Below are positions 9,176-18,322 of a DNA stretch of 64,000 nucleotides, in pieces (the first letter of the stretch is position 1; every line of letters starts with the position of its first letter). The stretch covers positions 1-64,000 of the forward strand of contig DATMLM010000085.1 of NCBI GenBank assembly GCA_035570055.1. The letters are read 5' to 3'. The notes under the pieces were generated by a model. The model did not search any database. It saw only the letters and a program-made list of their open reading frames with translations, and had not been told where the DNA came from. The stretch is from DASRDS01 sp035570055 (GTDB lineage: Bacteria > Gemmatimonadota > Gemmatimonadetes > Gemmatimonadales > Gemmatimonadaceae). Position numbers and translations under genes: made by a program.

Positions 9176-9466
9176 GTGCCGGTTCAGCACCTACGGATTA
9201 CCGGACGAGTCCAGGGCGTCGGGTTTCGGTGGTTCGTGCGCGAGCGCGCCGACGCGTTGGGGCTGGCCGGTTGGGTGAAGAACCGCTCGGACGGGAGCGT
9301 CGAGCTCCTGGTCTCGGGCGACGCCGCGGCGTCGGAGCAGTTTCTGGCCGCGGTGCGACGAGGCCCGCCACATGCCCGTGTCGAAGCGATTGAACCGATA
9401 ACGACCCCGCCGGCTAAGTCCCACGCCGAGCATCTTCCTCGACCTTTCGCCGTGGTACGCGAGTGA
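9176..9466 (+). CDS. acyP: Acylphosphatase
   Basis: 96 residues from GTG 9176. Acylphosphatase signatures are intact: GRVQGVGFRWFVRERA with the catalytic Arg and phosphate loop, and GWVKNRSDGSVEL with the catalytic Asn. It hydrolyses carboxyl-phosphate bonds. The C-terminal tail (SHAEHLPRPFAVVRE) departs somewhat from the family. Overlaps apt by GTGA. Confidence 0.93.
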   Translation: MPVQHLRITGRVQGVGFRWFVRERADALGLAGWVKNRSDGSVELLVSGDAAASEQFLAAVRRGPPHARVEAIEPITTPPAKSHAEHLPRPFAVVRE

Positions 9467-9990
9467 CCGCCATCGAGACCGACCTCCGCTCGTACGTGCG
9501 CGACATCCCGGACTTTCCCACGCCGGGCATTGGGTTCAAAGACGTCACCCCGCTCTTGGCGGACGCTCAGGCCTTTCGTCGAGCGACCGACGCGATGGCC
9601 GCGCCGTTCGTCGACGAGCGCGTCACGCACGTCGTGTCGATCGAGGCGCGCGGCTTCATCTTCGGTGCGCCCGTAGCCCAGTCGTTGGGTGCCGGGTTCA
9701 TTCCGGTGCGCAAGAAGGGCAAGCTCCCGTCAGAGACCGAGCGGATCGAGTACGCGCTCGAGTACGGCAGCGGGATCCTCGAGATTCATCGCGACGCCTA
9801 CGAGCCGCCGGCGCGGGTGCTCGTCGTCGATGACGTCCTCGCGACGGGCGGGACCGCCAGCGCGACCGCGCAGCTCATCGAGCGGCTCGGGGGCGAGGTC
9901 GTGGGCTTGAGCTTTCTCATAGCGCTGTCGTTCCTGAACGGGCGCAAAGCGCTAGGGTCGTACAAGACGAGTGCCCTTATCACCTACTGA
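9463..9990 (+). CDS. apt: Adenine phosphoribosyltransferase
   Basis: 175 residues from GTG 9463. It contains IPDFPTPGIGFKDVTPLL at the N-terminus and the PRPP-binding motif VLVVDDVLATGGTA. It converts adenine and PRPP to AMP (purine salvage). The stop lies inside the next gene, overlapping the MoxR ATPase start by 20 bases. Confidence 0.96.
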   Translation: MTAIETDLRSYVRDIPDFPTPGIGFKDVTPLLADAQAFRRATDAMAAPFVDERVTHVVSIEARGFIFGAPVAQSLGAGFIPVRKKGKLPSETERIEYALEYGSGILEIHRDAYEPPARVLVVDDVLATGGTASATAQLIERLGGEVVGLSFLIALSFLNGRKALGSYKTSALITY

Positions 9991-10918
9991 GACGCAGAGC
10001 TCGGTCTTCGCCGATCTCGACGCCGAGCTGTCGCGCGTCGTGATCGGGCAGCCGGCGCTGACTCGGGGGCTCATCATCGGGCTCCTGGCCGACGGGCACG
10101 TGCTGCTCGAAGGCGTGCCGGGACTCGCGAAGACCCTGGCGGCGCGGGCGCTGGCGGCGGCCATCGATTGCCGGTTCCGGCGTGTGCAGTTCACGCCTGA
10201 TCTCTTGCCGGCGGACGTCATCGGCACGATGGTCTACCATCAGCGCACCGGCGAGTTCACCGTGCAACGCGGGCCGGTCTTCTCGCAGCTGCTGCTGGCC
10301 GATGAGATCAACCGGGCACCGGCGAAAGTGCAAAGCGCGCTGCTCGAAGCCATGCAGGAGAAGCAGGTGACGATTGGAGGGCAGACGTTCCCGCTGGAGG
10401 AGCCGTTTCTGGTGCTCGCCACCCAGAATCCCATCGAGCACGAGGGGACCTATCCGCTGCCCGAGGCGCAGGTCGACCGGTTCCTGCTCAAGCTCCTGGT
10501 CCACTATCCGGCGCGGCAGGACGAAGCCGAGATCCTCGACCGCCTGACTTCTGGCTCTGCTCCGGTCGTGCGTCCCGTGATCGATGCGGCCGGTGTCCTC
10601 CGGGCGCGGCGGGCCGTCGACGCCATCGCACTCGATCCCAAGGCGCGAGATTACGCGCTCGATATCATCCGTGCGACGCGCGAGAAGAACCCGCTCGTCG
10701 AGTACGGCGCGAGCCCGCGCGCCGCGATCGGGCTCGTGCGGGCGGCCAAGGCGAACGCGTTTCTCGAAGGCCGTGGGTGGGTGGCGCCGGAGGACATCAA
10801 GACCGTCGCGCCCGATGTCCTTCGCCATCGCGTGATCCTGACGTACGAAGCCGACGCCGAGCGGGTGACGGCGGACGACGTCATCACGCGCATCCTGGAT
10901 ACGCTCCGCGTGCCGTGA
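9971..10918 (+). CDS. MoxR-family AAA+ ATPase
   Basis: 315 residues from GTG 9971. Walker A is GVPGLAKTLAARAL, Walker B is LLLADEINRAPAKVQSALLEAMQE, and the sensor region is LVLATQNPIEHEGTYPLPEAQ. MoxR ATPases act as chaperones that mature VWA-domain partners. Here the next genes encode a DUF58 protein and two VWA membrane proteins, the standard partner set. The start overlaps apt by 20 bases, and the end overlaps the DUF58 gene (GTGA). Confidence 0.95.
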   Translation: MPLSPTETQSSVFADLDAELSRVVIGQPALTRGLIIGLLADGHVLLEGVPGLAKTLAARALAAAIDCRFRRVQFTPDLLPADVIGTMVYHQRTGEFTVQRGPVFSQLLLADEINRAPAKVQSALLEAMQEKQVTIGGQTFPLEEPFLVLATQNPIEHEGTYPLPEAQVDRFLLKLLVHYPARQDEAEILDRLTSGSAPVVRPVIDAAGVLRARRAVDAIALDPKARDYALDIIRATREKNPLVEYGASPRAAIGLVRAAKANAFLEGRGWVAPEDIKTVAPDVLRHRVILTYEADAERVTADDVITRILDTLRVP

Positions 10919-11796
10919 GCGAGATCGTCGACGACGTCCGCCGGCTGGAGCTGGGCCTCCGGCGACTCGTCCGCGACGTACTCGCCGGACAATACGGGAG
11001 CGTCTTCAAAGGCCGTGGCGTCGAGTTCGCCGACGTGCGCGAGTATCAGTTCGGCGACGACATCCGGACGATCGACTGGACGGTCACGGCGCGGTCGACC
11101 ACGACCTACGTGCGGCGCTACGTCGAGGAGCGGGAGCTCACCGTCGTGCTCCTCGTCGACCGCAGCGGCTCCGATGCCTTTGGCAGTCGCGTGCGGAGCA
11201 AGGCCCGACTGGCGACCGAAGTCTGCGCGGTCTTGGCACTCGCCGCGGCGCGCAACCACGACCACATCGGTCTCATGCTCTTCACCGATCGGGTTGAGCA
11301 GTACATGGCGCCGGCCAAGGGGCGACGTCAGGCGCGGCGCGTGTTGCGCGAGCTGATCGCGTTTGAGCCAACAGGGCGGGGCACGGACCTCGGCGCGGCG
11401 CTGGCCTACGCCGACCGCGTGCTGCGGCGTCGCGCGGTCGTGTTCATCGTCTCCGACTTCGTGGCGCCGCGCGGCACGTACGCTCGCGCGCTCGACGCGG
11501 TGGCGGCGCGACATGACACGATCGCCGTGCAGCTCGTCGATCCGCGCGAGCGGGAGCTGCCCGACGTGGGGTTGCTCACCGTGCGCGACCCCGAGAGCGG
11601 GCAATGGCGCACGATCGACACCGGGAGCGCCACGGTCCGGTCAGAGTACGCGACGCGCGGCGCGCGGTTTGACGCCGAGGTCAGGCGGTCGCTCGAGCGG
11701 AGGGGAGTGGATTGCATCCGGCTCGAGACTGGGCGCGGATATGTGGCGCCGCTGGTTGCGTTCTTTCGCCGCCGGGAGCGTCGGCAAGCGCGGTGA
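10915..11796 (+). CDS. DUF58 domain protein (MoxR partner)
   Basis: 293 residues from GTG 10915. The DUF58 signature GRGVEFADVREYQFGDDIRTIDW is clear (about residues 30-55). It is followed by a VWA-like fold starting at LLVDRSGSDAFGS, in which the metal-site motif is DRSGS. No membrane segment is seen. Start and stop both overlap neighbours by four bases, so the operon is translationally coupled. Confidence 0.92.
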   Translation: MSEIVDDVRRLELGLRRLVRDVLAGQYGSVFKGRGVEFADVREYQFGDDIRTIDWTVTARSTTTYVRRYVEERELTVVLLVDRSGSDAFGSRVRSKARLATEVCAVLALAAARNHDHIGLMLFTDRVEQYMAPAKGRRQARRVLRELIAFEPTGRGTDLGAALAYADRVLRRRAVVFIVSDFVAPRGTYARALDAVAARHDTIAVQLVDPRERELPDVGLLTVRDPESGQWRTIDTGSATVRSEYATRGARFDAEVRRSLERRGVDCIRLETGRGYVAPLVAFFRRRERRQAR

Positions 11797-12584
11797 TCGC
11801 TCTGTCGACCGGGCCGCTCGACGCTCGGATGGCGAAGACGCCGCTGACGGTTGGCGACCCGTTGGTGGTCGAGCTGCGCGGTATCCTCCCTCGTGGCGCG
11901 AGGCTAGTCGACGCTGTCCCACGCGTGCGAGACACGTTGCCGGATGGCCTCAGGGTGCTTTCGGCCGATTCGCTGCGGGTGCGCGATGGCGTCGTGACCG
12001 GGCAGCTGCATCTGGCATTCTTTCGGCCGGATTCTCAAGTCGTGCCATCGTTCGCGATCGCCTATCACTCGGCGAGCGGGACAGACACGCTCGTCAGCTC
12101 GGCCTTGCCTGTGCTCGTGCATCCGGTGCTACCGACCGGCAATGCGACGCTGCGCGATGTGCGCGATGTCGATGCCCCGTGGCCGCTTGCCCCTGTCGGT
12201 GTGGTCCTCGGCTTGGTGCTCGTCACGTGGCTCGTCCTGCGCCGCCTCCGCCCTCGTCGGCACGTTGCGCCGCAGGCGCACGTACCGAGAGCGCAGTCGC
12301 CGAGCGCCTATGACGACGCGCTCGCGCAACTACGGGAGATCGACCGCGCCGAACTGCCGGTCGAACAGCGATACGCCAGGGCCGCCGATGTCGTACGCGG
12401 ATATATCGCGGCGACCCGAGGCGTTCCCGCGCTGGAGCGAACGACGCCTGAGATCCTCACCGCGCTCGGCACGAATGGAGCCCTCGAGTCATTCCTGCGA
12501 GAAGCCGACCTGGTGAAATTCGCAGGCGTGAGACCAGAGGCGTACCGCGCCCGGGCACGGGAGGTGATCGATGCCCTTCGCTGA
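11793..12584 (+). CDS. BatD-like membrane protein
   Basis: 263 residues from GTG 11793 (GTGA overlap). The first ~125 residues are a beta-rich domain (LTVGDPLVVELRGILPRGAR) of the kind found outside the membrane in BatD-like proteins. One membrane segment follows (APVGVVLGLVLVTWLVL, about residues 130-148), then a basic stretch and a cytoplasmic helical domain. Odd point: no signal peptide precedes the beta domain from this start, and the upstream in-frame codons do not encode one. Either export uses the single internal segment in the other orientation or the true start is not recognised. Confidence 0.75.
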   Translation: MIALSTGPLDARMAKTPLTVGDPLVVELRGILPRGARLVDAVPRVRDTLPDGLRVLSADSLRVRDGVVTGQLHLAFFRPDSQVVPSFAIAYHSASGTDTLVSSALPVLVHPVLPTGNATLRDVRDVDAPWPLAPVGVVLGLVLVTWLVLRRLRPRRHVAPQAHVPRAQSPSAYDDALAQLREIDRAELPVEQRYARAADVVRGYIAATRGVPALERTTPEILTALGTNGALESFLREADLVKFAGVRPEAYRARAREVIDALR

Positions 12585-13530
12585 TCCGTGGGCGTTGGTC
12601 CTGCTGCTCGTTGTCGTGGCCGACGCGCTCCGCGATCGACGTCCACGGCAGTGGGTCGCGCTGCCGATGGTCGAGACGCCGGTGACGCGACGCGCTCGCT
12701 GGGCGCGGCTTCCCGCGTGGCTGCGTTCGGCCGCGCTCGCGCTCGTCGTCGTGGCGCTCGCGCGCCCGCGGGTCGAAGGGCAAGTGCGCGAGACCAAGAT
12801 GCGCGGGCGGAACGTCATGCTCGCGCTCGACATCTCGAGCAGCATGAAGGCGCACGACTTGGGCGACGCCAGTCGCATCGAGCTCGCCAAGCGTGTGCTC
12901 GGCGAGTTCGTCTCCCGTCGGCCTGACGATTTCCTGGGGCTCGTGGTCTTCGCCGGCCGGGCGTTCACGCAAGCGCCGCTGACGACGGACGACGCGGTCG
13001 TGATGGACCTCTTGCGTCGCGCTGACATCGGGCTCTTGCCCGACGGCACCGCGATCGGCACGGCGTTGGCGATGGCCGAGGTCCACCTGGAGGATCTCCC
13101 GCGCGGCAGTGGGGTGATCGTCTTGTTGACCGACGGCGGGAACAATGCGGGCACGCCCGATCCGCTGACGGCCGCCGCCATCGCCCGGGCGCTCGGCATT
13201 CGCGTGTATGCGGTCGGGGTGAGCTCGACCAACGTGTCGCGGAGCGAGGTCCCGGCGACTATGGGCGAGGCGCCGTCGTCGCTCACGACGTTCGAAGAGC
13301 GACTGCTGCAGCGGATCGCGACGACGAGTGGCGGACGGTATTATCGCGCCACGGACAACGCGACGCTCCAGCGTGTTATGGGGGAGATCGATCGGGCCGA
13401 GCGAACGGAGCTCACCCTGCGTGAGGTGCTCAGCTATCGCGAGCTATTCTGGATCCCGCTGGGCGTGTCGCTCCTGCTACTCGGTACGGCCGCGGCGCTA
13501 CGGCTGACAGTCCTCCGAGGCGTGCCATGA
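12571..13530 (+). CDS. VWA-domain membrane protein (BatA type)
   Basis: 319 residues. An N-terminal membrane segment (PWALVLLLVVVADAL), a second at about residues 50-65 (LRSAALALVVVALARPR), a VWA domain with an intact MIDAS motif (ALDISSSMKAHD; TDGGNN further on), and a C-terminal membrane anchor (WIPLGVSLLLLGTAAALRL). This is the BatA arrangement. Bat proteins are linked to aerotolerance or envelope-stress functions in Bacteroides and Leptospira, but the biochemical role is not settled. Overlaps the preceding gene by 14 bases and the next by ATGA. Confidence 0.92.
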   Translation: MPFADPWALVLLLVVVADALRDRRPRQWVALPMVETPVTRRARWARLPAWLRSAALALVVVALARPRVEGQVRETKMRGRNVMLALDISSSMKAHDLGDASRIELAKRVLGEFVSRRPDDFLGLVVFAGRAFTQAPLTTDDAVVMDLLRRADIGLLPDGTAIGTALAMAEVHLEDLPRGSGVIVLLTDGGNNAGTPDPLTAAAIARALGIRVYAVGVSSTNVSRSEVPATMGEAPSSLTTFEERLLQRIATTSGGRYYRATDNATLQRVMGEIDRAERTELTLREVLSYRELFWIPLGVSLLLLGTAAALRLTVLRGVP

Positions 13531-14447
13531 CGTTCGACACTCCCTGGGTACTGTGGCTCCTCGTGCCAGTCTTGCCGCTGGCGATTCTCGGTGTCACGGT
13601 ACGCGAGCGCCGCAGGCGTCGCGCTATTCAAGCGTTCGGCGACGCCAGCCTGATCGCACCGTTGTCCGCATTGCCGAGCGAACAACGCCGTGCGTTCGTC
13701 GCCGCGTGCGGAGTAGCGGCTATCGCGCTATCGCTAGTGGCGTTGGCGCGCCCCCGGAGTGGAACGGGGGAGCGGACCGTTGCGGGCAGCGGCGCCGACG
13801 TCCTGTTCCTGTTGGATCTCTCGCGGTCGATGCGCTCGACCGATGTCCTGCCGTCGCGCTTGGACGCCGCGAAGTCAGCCGCGCGAGCCATCGCGGCGGC
13901 GTTGCCGAGTGATCGCGTGGGACTGCTGGTGTTCGCGGGCGATGGCTTCTTGCAGTTGCCGGCAACAGTGGACCGGTCGACGTTCGAAGCGTTTCTCTCG
14001 GCCGCGTCGCCGTCCGATGTCCCGGATCCGGCGACGAACCTGGAGGCGGCGGCGGGTGTTGTCGCGAACGTGATCCGCGGCGACAGTACGTACACCGCGC
14101 TCGTCGTCCTGTCAGATGGCGAGGACAACGTGGGCAAGCTGGAAGGAGCGATTCGTACGCTGCAGTCGGCGCACGTGCGGACGTACGCCGTGGGTGTAGG
14201 AACGACTGAAGGTGCGGGCATCGATAGCGGCGCGACAACTCGCCTCATGGAGGACAATCTGCGCGATATCGCCCGCCGCACGGGTGGCGTCTATGCCCGC
14301 TGGTCTGGACCATCGAGCGTGGCACCCGTCGCTACCGGCCTCGCGCAGATGCCTCCGCGCCCGATCGCGGGCTCGGCGCGAGTGGCGGGCATCGATCGCT
14401 TTCAGTGGCCACTAGCGTTGGCCTTCGCTTTGTTGCTGATCCAATGA
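13527..14447 (+). CDS. VWA-domain membrane protein (BatB type)
   Basis: 306 residues. Same plan as the preceding gene: N-terminal membrane segments (PWVLWLLVPVLPLAILGV and AIALSLVALARPRSG), then a VWA domain with MIDAS motif LLDLSRSMRSTD and LSDGEDNVGKLEG. The C-terminus is short (WPLALAFALLLIQ), a probable membrane tail. The two VWA proteins probably arose by duplication and may work as a pair. ATGA overlaps on both sides. Confidence 0.92.
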   Translation: MTFDTPWVLWLLVPVLPLAILGVTVRERRRRRAIQAFGDASLIAPLSALPSEQRRAFVAACGVAAIALSLVALARPRSGTGERTVAGSGADVLFLLDLSRSMRSTDVLPSRLDAAKSAARAIAAALPSDRVGLLVFAGDGFLQLPATVDRSTFEAFLSAASPSDVPDPATNLEAAAGVVANVIRGDSTYTALVVLSDGEDNVGKLEGAIRTLQSAHVRTYAVGVGTTEGAGIDSGATTRLMEDNLRDIARRTGGVYARWSGPSSVAPVATGLAQMPPRPIAGSARVAGIDRFQWPLALAFALLLIQ

Positions 14448-15202
14448 GACGCGCCCTCGCCGTACTAGCCGTCGTGGTCGCACTGTTCGCGTTCCGCGGC
14501 AGACTCGCGAACCTGCTCCAGCGGCAGCACGCCGCGCGTCTGTATCAGGCACGCTCGTGGCACGAGGCCGAGCGGGCGTTCCAGGGTCTGATCCACGACG
14601 CGACCGTGAAGCGTCAGGCCGACGCCATGCCTCTCCTCGACTATGATCTCGCGACAACCGAGTACCGACTCGGCCGATTCGACGCGGCGGCGCAGACGTA
14701 TCACGTCGCGGTCGCGGGCGAACCGAAGCTGGCCGAGCACGCCTACTACAATCTCGGCAACACGTACGTGTGGCAAGCGCGATCGTCGATCGATCACATG
14801 ACGAAGCGCATGGCGCTGCGCGGCGCCGTGTCGTCGTACGAGGAGGCGCTCGTGCTGGATCCGAACGATCGGGACGCCAAGTGGAACCTCGAAGTTGCGC
14901 TGCGCCGGTTGGCGGATGCAACCGAGCCGCCATCGCAGCTGTCGCAGCATCGCAATGCGGCCGATTGGGGCGGCGGCAATCTGACGAAGTCGGGTTACTC
15001 CGGCAACCCGCAGACCGCGGCGGGTGGGGTACCGGGCGGTGGATTCGGACAACCGGGTGGCGGTGATGCCGTTCCAGAGATCGACGAGAATCACGCGCGT
15101 GCGCTACTCAACGCGGTCGAACGCGCGCAGGTGAGTGGACAAGAACTGAACGGCCCTTTGACGCGGCGTCCCACGCGGCCGACGCACGAGCCCGACTACT
15201 AG
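14444..15202 (+). CDS. TPR protein, last gene of the Bat-type operon (BatC/BatE-like)
   Basis: 252 residues from ATG 14444 (ATGA overlap). The N-terminal membrane segment ALAVLAVVVALFAFRG is followed by TPR-like helices (residues ~30-160, e.g. YYNLGNTYVWQ and AVSSYEEALVLDPNDRDAKWN). The C-terminal tail is Gly/Pro/Gln-rich and low complexity. This matches the TPR subunit that ends Bat operons. The stop codon TAG lies inside the left arm of the following hairpin. Confidence 0.85.
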   Translation: MRRALAVLAVVVALFAFRGRLANLLQRQHAARLYQARSWHEAERAFQGLIHDATVKRQADAMPLLDYDLATTEYRLGRFDAAAQTYHVAVAGEPKLAEHAYYNLGNTYVWQARSSIDHMTKRMALRGAVSSYEEALVLDPNDRDAKWNLEVALRRLADATEPPSQLSQHRNAADWGGGNLTKSGYSGNPQTAAGGVPGGGFGQPGGGDAVPEIDENHARALLNAVERAQVSGQELNGPLTRRPTRPTHEPDY

Positions 15203-15233
15203 CAGGGGTGCACAAAACGCACCCTGCTAGTAG
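15196..15233 (+). terminator. Strong hairpin ending the 14-gene run
   Basis: CTACTAGCAGGGGTGC (15196-15211) pairs with GCACCCTGCTAGTAG (15219-15233) with one bulged G and a 7-base loop (ACAAAAC). The stem includes the stop codon of the TPR gene. There is no T-run after it, so it may be a Rho-assisted or tail-less terminator, or an mRNA 3' stabiliser. The next gene starts after 73 more bases. Confidence 0.75.
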
Positions 15234-15306
15234 CGGTCGGTTGGACTGAGCTACGCTGCGCTGCGCTCGTGGGAACCCTTCGCGTGGCGTCTGGGTCTAA
15301 TCAGAT

Positions 15307-15660
15307 GTGAAACGCCTCGTGGTCCTCCTCGCCTTCGTACTCGCTGCTTGCGCGAACCCGACTGAGCCGACGCACTCGGCGACGGGCATGTGGAAGGGCG
15401 TGGTCGGCCCGCACGCGCTGACGCTCTCGCTCGTGATGCATCCCGACCGCTCGGTGACGGGCGTGGGCATCGACACCACGACGTCGAGCGTCGCCCGATT
15501 CCCCGTGCGCGGTACCGTGTCAGGTTCGACCGTCGTGTTGCTGTTCACACCCGAGTCGGTCGACTCCGGATTCAGTGGCCGGTTCACCGATGCCTCGCGG
15601 CTCGAGGGGTCGCTCGACTTCCCGGGATACTCGACGACCGTCGCGTTGCACCGGCAGTAG
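15307..15660 (+). CDS. Small lipoprotein, unknown function
   Basis: 117 residues from GTG 15307. A lipoprotein signal (VVLLAFVLAAC, lipobox LAAC) is followed by a beta-rich domain of about 95 residues with alternating strands (GTVSGSTVVLLF, ALTLSLVMHPDRSVTG). Probably anchored to the membrane by lipidated Cys. It converges with the ABC permease gene, whose stop begins two bases after this stop. No known family recognised. Confidence 0.65.
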   Translation: MKRLVVLLAFVLAACANPTEPTHSATGMWKGVVGPHALTLSLVMHPDRSVTGVGIDTTTSSVARFPVRGTVSGSTVVLLFTPESVDSGFSGRFTDASRLEGSLDFPGYSTTVALHRQ

Positions 15661-15661
15661 C

Positions 15662-18097
15662 TCAGTCGGAACGCATCGCGATCAACGGATCGATGCGCCC
15701 GGCGCTACGGGCTGGAAGCCACGAGGCGAGTGCGGCGACAGCGAGCAACGCGCCGCACACGACCTCGTAGGTCGCCAGGTCGTTCGGTTTGACGCCGAAC
15801 AGCAGGCTGCCAAGCACGCGGCTGCCGACCAGTGCGATGGCGAGTCCTATCGCGAGGCCCAGGCCGGTCAGGCGTAGGCCCTGGCCGACGACGAGCCGGA
15901 CGACTTGCCCCGTGCGGGCGCCGAGGGCGAGCCGGATGCCGAGCTCGCGGCGGCGTTCGCGGACGACGTAGGCGAGGACGCCGTAGATGCCGATGATCGC
16001 GAGCAGCAGGGCGACGACGCCGAAGGTCATCACGACCGTGGCGTAGAGGCGCGGCCGCGCGAGCGAGCCGGACACGTCGGCGGCCAGGCTACGCGTGCGG
16101 AAGATCGGCACGTCGGGGTCGACGGCGTTCACGGCGCGGGTGGCGGCGGCGAGCACCTGGGTGGGGTCGGACGTGGTGCGCACGACGAACGTCAGGAACG
16201 CGCGCGAGACTTGCTCGTGCGGTTGGAAGATCTCGGGCGGTGCGGGCGTCCGGAGGTCGTCGAATTTCATGTCGCCGACGACCCCGACGATGTCGCCGCC
16301 CATCTGCACCAAGTCGCCGTGTCCCGTCGAGTCGGCGTTGCCGCCGAGGATCAGGTGATGGCCGATCGCGTCGCCGGCCGGGAAGTACTTGCGGGCGCAG
16401 GCCTCGTTGATGACGAGCACACGGTGGCCGTGGGACCGGTCGTCGTCCGTGAATTCGCGGCCTTCTTTGATCGGTACGCCCATCGTGGCGAAGTATCCGA
16501 CGGAGACGGGCTCGTAGATGGCGGCCGGCTGGTCGTCCTTCGACGTGGGGCGTCCCTGGATCTCGAACGTCACTGGAAAATCGGGATAGCCGGCGAACGG
16601 CACGCCGAACCCGTAGGCCGACGCACGTGTACCGGGGATCGCCAAGAGACGGTTGCGGACCGCGTGCGTGAATTCGCGGACGCGAGACCAATTCGCGTAC
16701 TTGTCGCTATAGAAGTTCACATCGAAGGCCACGACGTGTGCCGGCTGGAATCCCGGGTCGACGTCCATCATGTGGATCAAGCTGCGCGTGAGCAGGACGG
16801 CGCCGATGAGGAGGACGGCCGCGATCGCGGTCTCGGTGACGACGAGCACGCCGCGTGTGCGGCCGCTCTTGCGGTGGCCGCTCGAGCCGCGCGTGGCCGA
16901 CTTGAGGGTCTCGCCGAGGTCGACGGCCGAGGCTTGATAGGCGGGGACGAGGCCGAAGAGGGAACCGGTGAGCGTGGCGATGATCGCGGTGAAGAGGAGC
17001 GCGCGGCCGGAGAGTGTCACGTCCTCGAGCCGGGGCAAGCCGCCGAGTTTCGCGGCGACGACGAAGTGGATGCCATTGACGGCGATGAGGACGCCGATCG
17101 CGGCGCCGGCGAGCGACAGCATGACGCTTTCGACGAGCAGCTCCTGGATGACGCGGCGTCGGCCGGCGCCGATCGCGATACGCAGCGCGATCTCGGTGGA
17201 GCGTCCGGTGGCGCGGACGAGCAGCAGGTTGGTGACGTTGGCGCAGGCGATCAGCAGGAAGCAGCCGACGGCGCCGAACAGCACGAGGAGGGCGGGGCGC
17301 GTGTTGCCGACGATCGCCGTTTGCAGCGGCTCGATCGTGTAGTCGACGTCGGTCTCGGCCTGGGGATATTGCTGTTTGATCCGGTCGGTGATCGTCCGAA
17401 ATTCTTCGCGCGCGGTTGCGAGGGCGATGCCTGGGGCGATGCGGCCGATCACCGTACGGAAATGCAGGTTGCGTTGGTTCGGCGCGTAGTCGCTTGGGAT
17501 GAGGACATCCGGCAGCCAGATATCGGGCTCGCTCGGATACGTGAAGCGCGGTGGCGCGATCCCGATCACGGTGTAGGCGCCGCCGTCGAGCGTCAGGGTC
17601 TGGCCGACGAGCGTGGGGCTCGCGCCGAATCGCGTGCGCCAGAACGCGTCGCTCACGACGATGACCTTCGCGGCTTCCGGTCGGTCATCGCCCGGCGTGA
17701 ACAGCCGGCCGCTGCCTGGGGCGATGCCGAGGAGGGGGAACCAGTTGGCGCTCACGACCGCGATGTTGAGGCGCTCGGGTGTGCCGCGGCCGGTGAGTGT
17801 GGCCGGGCCGAGGCCGTATTCGGCGAGCGCGTCGAGGCGAGAGGATTGGCGGCGCCAGTCGAGGAAGTCGGGGACCGACACGCCGAATGATTTGTGGCCG
17901 GTGGGATTGACGACGGCGACCAGGCGCGAGGGGTTGGCGAATGGGAGTGGCCGGAGGAGTACGCCGTCGACGACGCTGAAGATCAGGGTGTTGGCGCCGA
18001 TCGCGATGGCCAGTGTTGCGACGATGGCGAGCGTGAACCACGGGGTTTTCGGCAGGCGGCGGAGAGCGGCGCGAACGTCGTAGAGGAGGGAGTCCAT
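15662..18097 (-). CDS. MacB-type orphan ABC permease (ADOP family)
   Basis: 811 residues from ATG 18097. It begins MDSLLYDVRAALRRLPKTPW followed by a membrane helix and GANTLIFSVVDGVLLRPLPF, the standard start of 'acidobacterial duplicated orphan permeases'. There are two MacB periplasmic + FtsX permease halves, the second ending in LGIRLALGARTGQVVRLVV and WLPARSAGRIDPLIAMRSD. The frame stays open 77 codons further upstream, but that part has no membrane or family features. No ATPase gene is adjacent. ADOPs are common in Acidobacteriota and Gemmatimonadota, and their substrates are unknown. Confidence 0.92.
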   Translation of the reverse strand: MDSLLYDVRAALRRLPKTPWFTLAIVATLAIAIGANTLIFSVVDGVLLRPLPFANPSRLVAVVNPTGHKSFGVSVPDFLDWRRQSSRLDALAEYGLGPATLTGRGTPERLNIAVVSANWFPLLGIAPGSGRLFTPGDDRPEAAKVIVVSDAFWRTRFGASPTLVGQTLTLDGGAYTVIGIAPPRFTYPSEPDIWLPDVLIPSDYAPNQRNLHFRTVIGRIAPGIALATAREEFRTITDRIKQQYPQAETDVDYTIEPLQTAIVGNTRPALLVLFGAVGCFLLIACANVTNLLLVRATGRSTEIALRIAIGAGRRRVIQELLVESVMLSLAGAAIGVLIAVNGIHFVVAAKLGGLPRLEDVTLSGRALLFTAIIATLTGSLFGLVPAYQASAVDLGETLKSATRGSSGHRKSGRTRGVLVVTETAIAAVLLIGAVLLTRSLIHMMDVDPGFQPAHVVAFDVNFYSDKYANWSRVREFTHAVRNRLLAIPGTRASAYGFGVPFAGYPDFPVTFEIQGRPTSKDDQPAAIYEPVSVGYFATMGVPIKEGREFTDDDRSHGHRVLVINEACARKYFPAGDAIGHHLILGGNADSTGHGDLVQMGGDIVGVVGDMKFDDLRTPAPPEIFQPHEQVSRAFLTFVVRTTSDPTQVLAAATRAVNAVDPDVPIFRTRSLAADVSGSLARPRLYATVVMTFGVVALLLAIIGIYGVLAYVVRERRRELGIRLALGARTGQVVRLVVGQGLRLTGLGLAIGLAIALVGSRVLGSLLFGVKPNDLATYEVVCGALLAVAALASWLPARSAGRIDPLIAMRSD

Positions 18098-18322
18098 GCG
18101 GCGAGTAGCAGGGAAGGCGCATGCCAGATCTGGCGCTGGAGTCAACTCGACGTCGCCCAGCGACTTGACATCGTTGCGCTTGGGCGCGGGCCGCCCGCGC
18201 GTGGGATGCGGTGCCTCGAATCGGTACACGGGGCTTGAGCGAAACGGTACGGGGACGCGCCACGGGTTGCGGCGGGCGCGCCACGGCAGTTTTCGCCGGA
18301 TGGCTTTTCGTATCTGCTGGTA
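18098..18322. other. Gene-free stretch upstream of the pilin promoter
   Basis: Between the ABC permease start (minus strand) and the IHF-like site. It must carry the permease promoter and any enhancer sites for the sigma-54 pilin promoter. I see no convincing sigma-70 boxes, repeats or small ORF with a ribosome-binding site. A tandem pair of response-regulator sites would be expected here if the pilin is PilR-controlled, but none is obvious by eye. Confidence 0.5.

Noticed and set aside
15905..17890. 661-codon open frame on the plus strand
   Set aside because: Complement of the ADOP permease gene, with Asp/Arg/Gly-rich composition typical of GC-rich antisense frames; no start signal.
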